This document shows, piece by piece, positions 35,701-44,175 of a stretch of DNA of 51,864 bases. The notes below the pieces were generated by a model, which saw only the letters and a program-made list of their open reading frames with translations, was not told the origin of the DNA and ran no database searches. Position numbers and translations under genes: made by a program. This DNA is from Negativicutes bacterium (GTDB taxonomy: Bacteria > Bacillota > Negativicutes > Anaeromusales > Anaeromusaceae), in NCBI GenBank assembly GCA_009929485.1, contig SAAJ01000021.1, forward strand, positions 1-51,864, written 5' to 3'. Position 1 is the first letter of the stretch, and every line of letters starts with the position of its first letter.

Positions 35701-37141
35701 CCAGCGTCCCCTGCAGTACTGACGGACGTGTCCCCCAGCCTTTTCCTTCCATATAGCCGTCTACGCTGAGCATGCCCTCTACGCCTTGTTTGGCCAGCTC
35801 TGGAACCAACGAAGCTAAAGAAGGCAAGGACAGATTTCTTCCTTGGCAGGCCAGTCTATAACGCTGGTCGTTCCATTGCAGCCAGCCGCTTCCTTTGAGC
35901 AAGCCCCCGGCTACATCTCCCTCAAAAGAAAGCACTGTTAATTGTTCCAAATCTGCTTGCAGCCTTGCTTCAGCCCGCTCCATAGATATTCCGCCAAGAT
36001 CCGCCTTATGCAATTCCACTGTTCCCGCTACCTGCGGTTGCTTAAGCGAACCACTCAACTGCAAATCAAACCCAGCATCACCAGCCATGGCGATCGCGAT
36101 ATTGGGTACATATGATTTCAACTTTGCCAGATCCACATGATCCGCTTTACTTTGTAAATCAAAGGTCAACTGCTCCAGTTTTCCAAATTCCCCGGCCGCC
36201 CCCCGCGGTAAATGAAGATAGCCGCGCACCACCGCCGACTGCCCTGCCGCTTTGCCGCGTAAAGCCACATACGCCTTATGCTCATTTTCTTTATGCAAAG
36301 AAGCCAAGGTCACCATGCCATTTACATCTTCCACAGGCACACCGGCAATCTCGGCAGACACATGTTCCAGCTGCGCATCCAAATTGACAGCCGGCCGGCC
36401 GCTGCCTTCCTGTCGCAAAAAAATCCCAGCCTGCGAAATGCTGCCAGTAAGATTTTTTATCTGAGCCTCTGCAGGCAATAGCGGCGCCAACTGAGAAAGA
36501 GCCAGTTGCGGAACCTGAAGGTTTACCAGCCCCTGTCCTTCATCGTTCCAGCGGCCTTGGGCCGTCAGCTCCTGTCCGTCAAAAACGGTCTTCAAATCCA
36601 ATACGGTTTTGGATTCTTCGCTGATATGCACCGAGCCGGCCAAGTTTTCCAATTTCCACGCCCCTCGCGGCAATGAAATATGTACAGTTCCTTCTACCAA
36701 GATAATATCTGCATCCAACCGGCTTTCCCCTTCCGGACGCTGGCGCAAAAACTCCTCCCAGGGCCATGTTCCCTGTGAGTCTTGCTCAATGAACACGCGA
36801 GGCTGCTCCACCTTTATCTCCGAAACCGCTTTAACCGGTTCCAACTGCCCCAAGGCCCGCAATGGATTTAGCTTCACCTCTATGCGCTGCGCGGTCAGTA
36901 AAGTCACTCCTCCCGGCGCCGCAGTTCGCAGCTCGGTATCGCGCAAAACCACCGACAGCGGCGTTTCCCAGGAAACAGAGCCTACCGACAGTTCTCCCCC
37001 TAAGGACGCACTGAGCTGCTGCACTACGCCAGGACGAGCCTCCTCCAGCCAGGTTGCACTCCACTGGTATATTCCCCAAAAAAGAAGGAGGGTCACTGCA
37101 GCTAAAACACTCGCCCCTTGTACCAAGCGACGTTTGTTCAC
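32732..37141 (-). CDS. tamB: TamB-like inter-membrane lipid/OMP transport protein
   Basis: 1469 residues. An N-terminal anchor (about 12-30) is followed by an AsmA-like part and a very long region of repeated beta-strand units, ending in the DUF490/TamB C-terminal domain with RNTGVAGAGRINSS, DEFRMVRGYALGNLWLKRK and a closing VGIETKIRF. AlphaFold-type models of TamB show a hydrophobic groove bridging the membranes for lipids. No TamA gene is adjacent; BamA two genes on may be its partner. It starts 26 bp after tolC. Confidence 0.95.
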   Translation of the reverse strand: MNKRRLVQGASVLAAVTLLLFWGIYQWSATWLEEARPGVVQQLSASLGGELSVGSVSWETPLSVVLRDTELRTAAPGGVTLLTAQRIEVKLNPLRALGQLEPVKAVSEIKVEQPRVFIEQDSQGTWPWEEFLRQRPEGESRLDADIILVEGTVHISLPRGAWKLENLAGSVHISEESKTVLDLKTVFDGQELTAQGRWNDEGQGLVNLQVPQLALSQLAPLLPAEAQIKNLTGSISQAGIFLRQEGSGRPAVNLDAQLEHVSAEIAGVPVEDVNGMVTLASLHKENEHKAYVALRGKAAGQSAVVRGYLHLPRGAAGEFGKLEQLTFDLQSKADHVDLAKLKSYVPNIAIAMAGDAGFDLQLSGSLKQPQVAGTVELHKADLGGISMERAEARLQADLEQLTVLSFEGDVAGGLLKGSGWLQWNDQRYRLACQGRNLSLPSLASLVPELAKQGVEGMLSVDGYMEGKGWGTRPSVLQGTLEVRAGSWQGVAAESLTAVLVQHDDGQDVQLQGEIRGGSLAGIGNLRGEEVQLQFFGSQLPLERLQPLFQGKPFSGRADIALQLAGNWKQPQGVLELKASSGELAGAPYDSLFAQADIVGDRLELRQGMLQRGQAEHVLRGNLEWRGQRRLALEAISKEARLEELLPATGVAALVTGKLENTMQISGTMTTPVVRGQFILRDGSFRTEPEAVPYFFSRLSGKYALHEDGSLDLDELLLNILRARLRAKGSMDAQGNLAFRVEANDLELAQIQVHYPYPVHGLVSFSGTVGGTRSRPTFSGDLSIPELTLNGQKVQNVKSHVESIASYVSIPQFSAQLGQGTISFRGDANLENGVVDGLLEVQHSQLAHLLPMLNVTDSGVDGRLDGVVRIGGEVGVPSLDLHGHLQQGLLRGYPVEEADVHVSQIGSVVTIHRFEAKQGVNGKLVAQGSADLKGDYQLEVGGTGLDAGLLTTWFFPKLPAKGSLDFVAQLSGPADKPFVNLSIGVSKGMFGGVSFDSATALLLIDQKKIEVEQAALASGPYRARVRGTAPVAALRGDGVDGPMDLRLNLNEANLGMLPLMLPQVAWADGPLVGEVRLGGTWSQPLWYGEVEVPKGIIKVKGLKEPLSDVHLKLNFEGTTLSLADLHGLLGNGTVGATGEARLQGRDLVDYQLQLNLDKAKIDSEYFKGPLSGKLQLSPDHGSPKLSGAIMIGKGNSVNIPLVDSNASWNWDLGLDVDFQVERGVRLYNPLLYDMELEGAVHAGGTLREPHLQGEVHATRGTVKYLRTPFKVNVAKAEFGRRGTFLPVLQLRAATIYQQNLIFLGITGPAENMELQLRSEPAMGQDEIIKMLTLRGRNTGVAGAGRINSSLGTEQVYDLFSTGLEVRLVSDVEDSVRDLLGLDEFRMVRGYALGNLWLKRKETTEEDVEKSYNVRLGKYLTPQLYVTYTTNQDSKLYTLEAKYELNRNVSFFAATNEEKRKIVGIETKIRF

Positions 37142-37167
37142 ACTCGTCCCCTCCTTTCTCTCCCTAT

Positions 37168-38457
37168 CTATTTACGAGCAACAGGAATCCCCATCGCTTT
37201 TTCCAATTTCGCCTTGCTGGTGTTGTAGTCGTATAAGGCTTGAATATAGTTGGTTTTCGCCTGTGTTAACGCTACCTGCGAATCCATTACATCCAAATTG
37301 GTGCCTACGCCAGCGCTGTAGCGAACTTGAGCAATTTTATAATCTTCTTCAGCTTGTAAAACCGCCACTTTGGTCGTGTCAATGCGCTTTTCCGCTTCCT
37401 GCATGTTTAAATAAGCCTGACGCACTTCCAGATGAGCGGCATCACGCGTCTTGCGCAGCTGCTCCTGCGCTTTTTCCACCGACGCCTTAGCCTGGCTAAT
37501 TTTTGCATCGGTTAAGCCGGAATCAAATACATTCCAATTAGTAGTAACATAAACGCGCCAGTTACTATTGTTGTCTCCGGGAAAAGCGTCATCATAAAAA
37601 TCGTACAATGAAGACAAAGCAACAGTAGGCTTTTTACCGCTTTGCGCAATTTGCACGCCTTTCACAGTCGAAGTCAAAGAATCTTTGGCCTGCAGTACAT
37701 CTGGACGATTCTTTAAAGCATAGTCGATACAGTCTATCATCGACTGCTCATATTTCTGATATGCCAGTTCCTCCTTCAATGTAATCTTCGTGTCCAAGGG
37801 CAGTCCAATTACATTATTGAGAGAAGAAACCGACACCTCATAAGTGTTGTCCGCTTTAATCAGCGTCTGCTTGGCATTGGCCAATTCTACTTCGGAACGC
37901 AGCACATCGGACTTGGCTACAGTACCAACATTAAATTGCGCCTGCACATTTTTCAAATGCGCTTCCAGGCGTTCCACCGACTCTTTATCCACTTGAACCA
38001 TATTGCTGGCTTGCAGCACGTCATAATAGCCGGTTGTTGCATCAAGCTTCATCTGCTGCCAAGCCTGTTCCACGCTCAGGTTTGCCGAATGCACGCCTAC
38101 CTTGGCTTGATCAATGGACCCTTCCAGCTGCCCGCCCGTATAAAGAGGCACCGTCATAGTCACTGTATTTTCGTACAAGTTTTCAGTATACGATGAACTA
38201 TAGTTTCCGCCGCGACGATTGTCAGTATGTGTATAGTTCAACACTGGCATACGTCCGGCCCGCGCCTGCCGCAAAGCGCCTTCCGCCTTTTTCTGATCCG
38301 CCAATGCCATTTGGCCGGTCGGATTAGTAGCCAGGGCCTTTTCAATCGCTTCCTGCAACGTCAAATCAACGTCAGCCGCCCATGCAGTTTGCCCGCACAA
38401 CAACCCGCTTACCAGCATTGCTGTCATCACTGTTTTCCAACCTTTACGTTTCTGCAC
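37168..38457 (-). CDS. tolC: TolC-family outer-membrane efflux channel
   Basis: 429 residues from a GTG seven bases after GAAGGAGG (an in-frame TTG 24 bases upstream is rejected because it precedes the SD). A signal peptide (about 6-27) ends with AWAADVDL. Two OEP repeats follow with long coiled-coil helices (KKAEGALRQARAGRMP, NVQAQFNVGTVAKSDVLRSE, QVRYSAGVGTNLDVMDSQ). TolC links inner-membrane pumps to the outside; no pump or adaptor gene is adjacent. It is first in a long operon after a near-perfect promoter. Confidence 0.95.
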   Translation of the reverse strand: MQKRKGWKTVMTAMLVSGLLCGQTAWAADVDLTLQEAIEKALATNPTGQMALADQKKAEGALRQARAGRMPVLNYTHTDNRRGGNYSSSYTENLYENTVTMTVPLYTGGQLEGSIDQAKVGVHSANLSVEQAWQQMKLDATTGYYDVLQASNMVQVDKESVERLEAHLKNVQAQFNVGTVAKSDVLRSEVELANAKQTLIKADNTYEVSVSSLNNVIGLPLDTKITLKEELAYQKYEQSMIDCIDYALKNRPDVLQAKDSLTSTVKGVQIAQSGKKPTVALSSLYDFYDDAFPGDNNSNWRVYVTTNWNVFDSGLTDAKISQAKASVEKAQEQLRKTRDAAHLEVRQAYLNMQEAEKRIDTTKVAVLQAEEDYKIAQVRYSAGVGTNLDVMDSQVALTQAKTNYIQALYDYNTSKAKLEKAMGIPVARK

Positions 38458-38555
38458 CTTGCATCCTCCTTCATATTCCAAGCCGTGTTATAAACTCAAT
38501 CTCATTTTTATTGCGCCACCGTCTGACCAAGCAGTCAGCACAGCATAGCTTCTCC

Positions 38556-38585
38556 ATTATACGAGCGTTTTTTCTTGCTTGTCAA
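38556..38585 (-). promoter_or_regulatory. Consensus promoter of the tolC-tamB-sigma-bamA operon
   Basis: The minus strand shows TTGACA, an 18-bp spacer and TATAAT, both hexamers perfect. The start would be near 38549, giving a leader of about 90 nt before tolC. It is the strongest promoter-like sequence I found in the window. Confidence 0.85.
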
Positions 38586-38612
38586 TGCTCTCCTCCCACC
38601 CTCAACTTCCTT

Positions 38613-39902
38613 TTAAAAAGAAGTCCTAACACCAAAATAGGTGGTTTCGCGCGTATTCTTACCGGCGCTGTCCGTCTGGCCCACTAGCCAGGTCTGCGGC
38701 GCAATGCGCCACTGACTGCGCACTTTCCAGCGCAAATCATTAGGGTCATAGGCATCCACGGAAACAATCCAGTTTTTGCTCAAATGGTTATCCACACCCA
38801 GTCCCAGCTTACTATCCATCAAGCCCGCCCGAAAGTCAAGATCGCCATTGCTCCGTCCCATTTGCAAGGTAGTCTTAGTTCCTTCTCCCAAATTGGAAAA
38901 GCCCAGCAAGGCAAAGTCCTTTTCCGAGGTATCCAACCGCAAGTCGATATCCGTCCGATATTTCCGTTGCTCTGGATTATAGAAGAAATCAACATCGCCG
39001 CCGATCTTCATAGAGTCAAATTTGCCCAACATTCGATTGGCCTTTTCACTGGCTTCCCTGGCATTGCGCAAGGTTGCTTTGATATTACGGCTTGTTTCCG
39101 GATCGCTTGCAATCCCGTCCAACGAAGTAGCGATACTTTCAATTCGCGCGCTGGCATTTTTCATGTTGTGCAGCATTTCGCGCATATCCCGGGCGGTTTC
39201 GCCGTTATTATCCAGCGTAGCCACCATGGTATCCACCCGCGCAGACAAATTGCGAAGATTTTCTGACATCACTTGTAAGTTCCCCACCATGGTACGAATG
39301 TCGCTTTCGTTCTGCACCGCCATACGCGCCAGCGCAGCCGTAAGCTCTTCCATGTTTTGAGCAATCGCTTTCGAACGTAAAAGCGCTTGCTTTAAGGAAT
39401 CTTTTACTGCCGGGTCCCCCACTAAATCATTAAAATGCGCCAACAGAGTCCTCATTTCCGCCATTGTTTTGTCGGCGGATGCCATGACGGAATCGATTCC
39501 CTGCGCCTCCGCGCCGACCACAACCTCTCCTGGATGCAGATTATGCTCGCTAGGTTTGTTCGGCGGTAAAATCGTTATGTACTTTTCTCCTAAAAGTCCT
39601 TCTGAAGCAATAGTAAAGACAGACCCGCGCGGAATTCGCACATGGTCAAAAATACGCAAGTTTACCGTCACGCCGGTAGTCGTCATTTCCACCGACTGCA
39701 CACGCCCCACATCTACGCCCGCATAACGAACAATGGCCCCATCTTTAAGGCCGCCGACCTGACTGAATACAGCTTGAATCGGATAGCCTTTGGTCGTTAG
39801 GCTAAAGCCTCCCAAGTACATAATCATCAAGGCCAGCAGTACCGCTGCCGCTATGGTAGCCGCACCAACCTTCACTTCCGTGCTATTCGTGCTTGCCTTC
39901 AC
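38613..39902 (-). CDS. mlaD: MlaD with C-terminal outer-membrane barrel
   Basis: 429 residues from a GTG seven bases after AGGAGG, overlapping the mlaF end by 20 bases. A transmembrane anchor (about 13-31) leads to one MCE domain (about 39-115), a long helical region (about 130-295, MAVQNESDIRTMVGNLQ and related repeats) and a C-terminal run of amphipathic strands (about 298-429) ending TTYFGVRTSF. Proteobacterial MlaD is about 180 residues without a barrel. In Veillonella, MlaD of this form spans the envelope alone, replacing MlaA/B/C. It should move phospholipids between membranes. Confidence 0.93.
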   Translation of the reverse strand: MKASTNSTEVKVGAATIAAAVLLALMIMYLGGFSLTTKGYPIQAVFSQVGGLKDGAIVRYAGVDVGRVQSVEMTTTGVTVNLRIFDHVRIPRGSVFTIASEGLLGEKYITILPPNKPSEHNLHPGEVVVGAEAQGIDSVMASADKTMAEMRTLLAHFNDLVGDPAVKDSLKQALLRSKAIAQNMEELTAALARMAVQNESDIRTMVGNLQVMSENLRNLSARVDTMVATLDNNGETARDMREMLHNMKNASARIESIATSLDGIASDPETSRNIKATLRNAREASEKANRMLGKFDSMKIGGDVDFFYNPEQRKYRTDIDLRLDTSEKDFALLGFSNLGEGTKTTLQMGRSNGDLDFRAGLMDSKLGLGVDNHLSKNWIVSVDAYDPNDLRWKVRSQWRIAPQTWLVGQTDSAGKNTRETTYFGVRTSF

Positions 39903-40677
39903 TCAACATCCTCCTCATGGCGGCCGTCCCCGGCCGTTTCATTCCATGAATAAACTGATAGACAACAGGATCTGCCGTCTCTTGCATCCGTTCTTTCGTA
40001 TCAACGGCAATGACTTTTCCTTCATGTAACATGGCAATCCGATCTGCAATGCGCATGGCGCTGTTCATATAGTGCGTAACCACTACCGAAGTCACTCCAG
40101 TCATACGTCGGGCCCCTAAAATCAGCCTGTCTATTTTCTCTGTCATCACTGGGTCCAAGCCTGCTGCCGGTTCATCATACAAGACTACTTCCGGGTTATT
40201 GGCAATGGCTCTAGCCAAGCTAACCCTTTTCTTCATGCCCCCCGACAGTTGCCCTGGCAGCAGGTCTTCCCGCCCAACCAAGCCTACCATACGTAGTTTA
40301 CGCCGAACGATCTTGGTTATTTCTTCTTCCCCCAGTTTCGTATGCTGTCGCAAGCCAAAGGCTACATTATCGCCTACCGTCATAGAGTCAAATAGAGCCG
40401 AATACTGAAAGACCATGCCCATGCGCAAACGAACTTGATTCATAGCCTCTTCGTCCAGCTGCGTTACATCCTCCCCCAGCACCCAAATGCGACCGCTCGT
40501 CGGCTTAGCTAAGCCGATGATCAAACGCAGCAGCGTACTCTTGCCGGAACCACTAGGGCCGATAATGACAAAAATCTCACCTTTATGAATTTCTAAGTTA
40601 ACATCGCGCAAAATATGTCGGCCATCCCACTGGACATTGACATCTTCCAGGCGAATCACAGGTTCTCCTACACCCAC
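39883..40677 (-). CDS. mlaF: MlaF, phospholipid transport ATPase
   Basis: 264 residues. Walker A GPSGSGKST (40-48), signature LSGGM (144-148), Walker B VLYDEP (165-170) and an H-loop in VVTHYMNSA are present. It powers the MlaE permease encoded 13 bp upstream. Start is a GTG at 40677 after GAGG; a second GTG six codons in, with GGAG five bases before it, is an alternative. Confidence 0.94.
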   Translation of the reverse strand: MGVGEPVIRLEDVNVQWDGRHILRDVNLEIHKGEIFVIIGPSGSGKSTLLRLIIGLAKPTSGRIWVLGEDVTQLDEEAMNQVRLRMGMVFQYSALFDSMTVGDNVAFGLRQHTKLGEEEITKIVRRKLRMVGLVGREDLLPGQLSGGMKKRVSLARAIANNPEVVLYDEPAAGLDPVMTEKIDRLILGARRMTGVTSVVVTHYMNSAMRIADRIAMLHEGKVIAVDTKERMQETADPVVYQFIHGMKRPGTAAMRRMLSEGKHE

Positions 40678-40690
40678 AGGCCACCTCGTT

Positions 40691-41467
40691 TCAACGATAC
40701 AAAAGCAACGAAAGAAAATAATTGCTCACAAATATTAAAATAATCGAATTGACAACCGAACCGGTCGTCGCCTTGCCGACGCCTTCGGCGCCAGCTTCTG
40801 CGTGCAAGCCTTTATAGCATCCCGTTAAAGCGATAATCACGCCGAAAAAAGCCGCTTTCACCAAGCCGCCAGTAACATCATTCACCACGGCAAACACTTT
40901 AATAGAATTCAAAAATGTCTGCGAACCAATGCCTGCGTAAAAAGTAGCCACCAAGTAGCCGCCAATGGTTCCGATCAAATCTGCAAACACCACAAGCATC
41001 GGCAACATGACGACCATCGCCAAAAGGCGGGGTACAACAAGATACGCCACCGGATTCGTCGCCATTACTCGTAATGCATCAATTTGCTCCGTTACCTTCA
41101 TCGAGCCGATTTCAGCCGTAATGGCTGCGCCGACACGACCGGCAACCACCACGCCTGTCAAAACCGGCGATAGCTCGCGGCCCATCGCAATGGCAATAAC
41201 ACCGCCCACAGAGGACTGCGCTCCATACTTAATAAATTCGCTAGCCGTCTGAACCGTCATAACCATACCAGTAAACAGCATGGTCAGCATGACAATCGGC
41301 AAGGAGTTCACTCCCAAATGGGCCATTTGCTGCAGCGTATGACGCACGCTCGGCCGCTGTCGAAACAGCTGTCGAAACGTGTCCAGAGCCAAAAGGCTAA
41401 AACGGCCGCAACGCGCAGACGCGCCCAGCACAGACCGACCAATTGCTCCCAAAAATTCTTCGACCAT
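40691..41467 (-). CDS. mlaE: MlaE, phospholipid transport permease
   Basis: 258 residues, a standard MlaE: an amphipathic N-terminal helix, then about five transmembrane segments (about 52-72, 88-110, 147-175, 195-220, 238-256). AVVAGRVGAAITAEIGSMKVTEQIDALRV-type sequence, here about 107-134, is the family hallmark. SD AAGGAGG sits six bases before the ATG. It starts the mlaEFD operon after a 425-bp repeat spacer. Confidence 0.94.
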   Translation of the reverse strand: MVEEFLGAIGRSVLGASARCGRFSLLALDTFRQLFRQRPSVRHTLQQMAHLGVNSLPIVMLTMLFTGMVMTVQTASEFIKYGAQSSVGGVIAIAMGRELSPVLTGVVVAGRVGAAITAEIGSMKVTEQIDALRVMATNPVAYLVVPRLLAMVVMLPMLVVFADLIGTIGGYLVATFYAGIGSQTFLNSIKVFAVVNDVTGGLVKAAFFGVIIALTGCYKGLHAEAGAEGVGKATTGSVVNSIILIFVSNYFLSLLLYR

Positions 41468-41578
41468 GCGCAGCCTCCTTTTTGCCTACTTGCCAATTTT
41501 TTATAATTCCATACCGAGGGCGCACTTCCCTGCTAAGATGGTGAAATTTTTGGTGAAGAGGGGGCCAAAGTACGAATT

Positions 41579-41822
41579 TTTAACAGGAGTAGAGGGAGTA
41601 GATGGAGGGTACCAAAGAGCATAATCGGAAAAGCAAGAGAGATTGCCGCGTCGCTACGCTCCTCGCAACGACGTGCAAAGCCTGCTGACAATACGCTAAG
41701 AAAGCAATCGTCGCTCTAACTAACTATCTTCTTTACGAGCAACCTGAAGCAACCTCCTCGTGCATTTCTTATATTAAAATCAAACTTCGTAACCCTCACT
41801 TTACTCACTCTACTCTTGTTAA
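41579..41822. repeat. Nested palindrome, second copy (mlaE upstream spacer)
   Basis: Outer arms are opposite copies of the 32-bp repeat (41579-41612 and 41788-41822), again edged with TTAA. A GAGATTGCCGCGTCGCTACG arm sits at 41638-41673, with only a degraded partner (GAAAGCAATCGTCG near 41700). At 244 bp it mirrors 23761-24014. The rest of the 41468-41892 gap shows no gene. Confidence 0.75.
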
Positions 41823-41849
41823 ATCCATATTTTCCCGTATCTTTCTCCA

Positions 41850-41893
41850 GACAAGAAACTCCTGGCGCAAATTCGCACCAGGAGTTTCTGTCT
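41850..41893 (-). terminator. Hairpin after the S55 peptidase gene
   Basis: A 12-bp stem AGAAACTCCTGG/CCAGGAGTTTCT (41854-41865 with 41878-41889) begins right after the stop codon. On the minus strand the following tract is only weakly T-rich, so it may act as a terminator or as an RNA-stabilising end. Confidence 0.65.
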
Positions 41894-43743
41894 TATTTTT
41901 TAACTTGCAGGGTCACCATGGTATCCCCGTCAATAATATAGTCTGTCATAGTCTTGGATTTGCCTTTGTCGTCTTTCTTATCTTTCGCACCAAGCAAGCC
42001 GTTTTTCCCCTGGGGTTTATTTTCTTTTTTCTCCACGATCGGTTCTTCCGCTTTGGCTGCCTTGTTTTGAATCTTTTTCGCCTGCATGGCCCCCGGTCCT
42101 TGTTTGGCCATTTCTTCTTCTACGGGAGCTGGCTCGACGACAATGTCGTTATTGCGATCACTTTCCGTAAAGCGTTTCACTTCTTCTTCCAACGTACGGG
42201 TACGCTTTTTCTGCAAAAGTTCCAGCAACAAATTCCCCTGGCCTTCCATAAGTTTAGCAATGGGAATCGAACCGCCGCCGCGCACCAGCAACGACAAATT
42301 GCCTTCCGGCTGTGTTTTGGGAACGTCATAGTTGACTGTTCGAATAATGTTTTCACCCCGATATGGTTTTAACGTAATCTGAATCTGCGCTTTTTCCCCG
42401 GGCTTTACACTAGCCTGCACTGCTTTGGCCTGCGTAATCACCGCTGTTTTCCGCTCTTCCTCCACTTCAATCTGCACGTTCACATCAAACAGCGTCAAGG
42501 CCTGAAAAGAGTTGCCAGCCAGCAAATTCAAGCCTTCAAAAAGTTCTCCCATGGCGGTTTCGCCAATATTGGCCGGACTATAAAACATATTCTCGCGCAC
42601 TACTACGTCTCCCGGAACTCCAGGCGCGGAAATTTCGAATCTCACTTTAGCCGTCCCCGCCCCTTGACGATCCAAGGTTTTATCCACCACGTTATACACT
42701 GCCGCCGTAGCTAAAAGCGGTGTCAGTTTTTCATCTTGTACTACTTGCAACCCGGCATCCTGCTGGCGTTGCAAATCCTTGTCCATTACATGGACTCGCA
42801 CAGGCACAATATTCGGATATGCGCCTACCTCGCCAGCAATGCCGGCGCCTCGATCTTGCGCAATTTTTCCAACCATAGGACCGGCGGAGCCTAGTTTAAA
42901 TCCGCTTTCTAAGCTGGGAACGGTAGTAAAAATATAAGCCTGACTTAAAAAATAACTGCTGCCGCCGCGGCGCAAAAACGGATGTCCAAAGGCAAGTATT
43001 TTACCATCTTCCACATAGGTCACCGTACCAATAGCGCCCACGCTAACATCGCCGCGCACCAGTTCCGCAGCCAAGGCGCTGCCAGGCTGCAACGAGCCAT
43101 AGACGGCACTTTCCGGCGACGCGCCGACAGCAAAAGGAATCAGGTTCAAAGGCTTCACCTTTTCGCCCAGCCACTTAAGCGCCTGTGGCGTAAAACCGGC
43201 AACCATCAGCGGCGTATCCAGCGGACGCAAAGAGCCGCTCATAGCTAAGGCTTGCTCTTCGCTTGCTTGGCCCGCTGCTCCCGCTAACTGCTTATTCTTT
43301 TTTTCTTCGGTAGTTGACGGATTCGTCTTTTTTTCCGGCGCCGGCTCCCACAATTTCAACATGTCTCCAATAGGGGTCAGCATGCCCACCCGATGATCCG
43401 TCAAGGACCACCCATAGGCAATAGCGCCGACCAGCTTGCCGTCAATATAAACAGGGCTGCCGCTCATCCCCTGCACAATGCCCCCAGTCCGATCAATAAC
43501 GTCACCATAGGTGCGCACCAAGATTAAATCACCGGAAGGTCCCTTATCTTTCAGTACGCCGATAACTTCCACGCCAAACTCTTCAATGTCGGTTCCAGCC
43601 ACTACCGTTTTGGCTATGCCTTGCATACCTGGGCGCACATCGCCTACAGGCATAATGTCCGCCGCTAACGCTAACGAAGAAAAGCTCCAGAAGAAAAAGG
43701 CGGCCGCCAGGGCCGCTCCCATTTTTTTAAAGGTAGTCAACAT
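41893..43743 (-). CDS. Exported protein with S55 (SpoIVB-type) peptidase domain
   Basis: 616 residues with a signal peptide (about 7-28). Residues 30-130 hold the S55 motif pattern: MPVGDVRPGMQGIAKTVV and GGIVQGMSGSPVYIDGKLVG, where Ser94 of GMSGSP matches a GxSGxP nucleophile. Residues 165-510 are beta-rich; 515-600 are a Lys/Glu-rich disordered linker, before a final TDYIIDGDTMVTLQVKK. SpoIVB cleaves signalling proteins in sporulation; here the setting is the envelope, and whether the catalytic triad is complete cannot be told. It lies 26 bp after the lipoyl-like gene. Confidence 0.82.
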   Translation of the reverse strand: MLTTFKKMGAALAAAFFFWSFSSLALAADIMPVGDVRPGMQGIAKTVVAGTDIEEFGVEVIGVLKDKGPSGDLILVRTYGDVIDRTGGIVQGMSGSPVYIDGKLVGAIAYGWSLTDHRVGMLTPIGDMLKLWEPAPEKKTNPSTTEEKKNKQLAGAAGQASEEQALAMSGSLRPLDTPLMVAGFTPQALKWLGEKVKPLNLIPFAVGASPESAVYGSLQPGSALAAELVRGDVSVGAIGTVTYVEDGKILAFGHPFLRRGGSSYFLSQAYIFTTVPSLESGFKLGSAGPMVGKIAQDRGAGIAGEVGAYPNIVPVRVHVMDKDLQRQQDAGLQVVQDEKLTPLLATAAVYNVVDKTLDRQGAGTAKVRFEISAPGVPGDVVVRENMFYSPANIGETAMGELFEGLNLLAGNSFQALTLFDVNVQIEVEEERKTAVITQAKAVQASVKPGEKAQIQITLKPYRGENIIRTVNYDVPKTQPEGNLSLLVRGGGSIPIAKLMEGQGNLLLELLQKKRTRTLEEEVKRFTESDRNNDIVVEPAPVEEEMAKQGPGAMQAKKIQNKAAKAEEPIVEKKENKPQGKNGLLGAKDKKDDKGKSKTMTDYIIDGDTMVTLQVKK

Positions 43744-43769
43744 AGTTTGAGTCCTCTCACTCTCTTTAT

Positions 43770-44078
43770 TTACCTGCGTTCCACTCGCACAACCACTTTG
43801 CCGGCCTGAATCGTATCGCCAGGACGCACCAATACGTCCCTGACAACTCCGTTCACAGCGGCCCGCACAGCAGGCTGCGCTCCCGCCACCGTTTCCACTC
43901 GCACCAAAACATCGCCCTCGCGAACATCTTGTCCTACGCTGGCCAAATCCTGTCCCGATACGCGTCCCGATAGTACAGCCTTATGATCTACCAAGCCAGC
44001 GGCAAACACTGTTCCCACCGCTAATAACAGCACCAACGCCAGCACCGTCCAGCGAAGCCACTTTCTATTTTTTTTCAT
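43770..44078 (-). CDS. Small exported biotinyl/lipoyl-like protein
   Basis: 102 residues: a signal or anchor (about 9-27), then a single barrel-sandwich fold (VSGQDLASVGQDVREGDVLVRVE, NGVVRDVLVRPGDTIQAGKVVVRVE). The Lys carrying biotin/lipoate is replaced (AVNGVV), as in HlyD-type adaptors, so it is not a cofactor carrier. A free-standing, exported half-adaptor is unusual. Its operon position before the S55 protein suggests the two interact (inferred). A possible promoter TTGCAG-16 bp-TATAAT lies at 44131-44158. Confidence 0.78.
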   Translation of the reverse strand: MKKNRKWLRWTVLALVLLLAVGTVFAAGLVDHKAVLSGRVSGQDLASVGQDVREGDVLVRVETVAGAQPAVRAAVNGVVRDVLVRPGDTIQAGKVVVRVERR

Positions 44079-44130
44079 ACTTCACGCACCTCCTTGTGCC
44101 TTAAAAACCGTTTACTGTCACCTTATCTGT

Positions 44131-44158
44131 ATTATACCTTATTTCCGCTTATCTGCAA
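44131..44158 (-). promoter_or_regulatory. Possible promoter of the lipoyl-like/S55 pair
   Basis: The minus strand has a perfect TATAAT with TTGCAG 16 bp upstream; the -35 match is only moderate. It is about 50 nt upstream of the lipoyl-like ATG and would give a short leader. Confidence 0.5.
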
Positions 44159-44175
44159 ACGTTCCTACAAAACAG

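Noticed and set aside
36609..37490. Plus-strand open frame of 293 codons
   Set aside because: Antisense to the tamB start and the end of tolC; low-complexity Ser/Pro/Cys-rich translation and no SD.
41700..41780. Possible inner arm completing the second composite
   Set aside because: Only GCAATCGTCG-like fragments are seen; too degraded to call a full arm.
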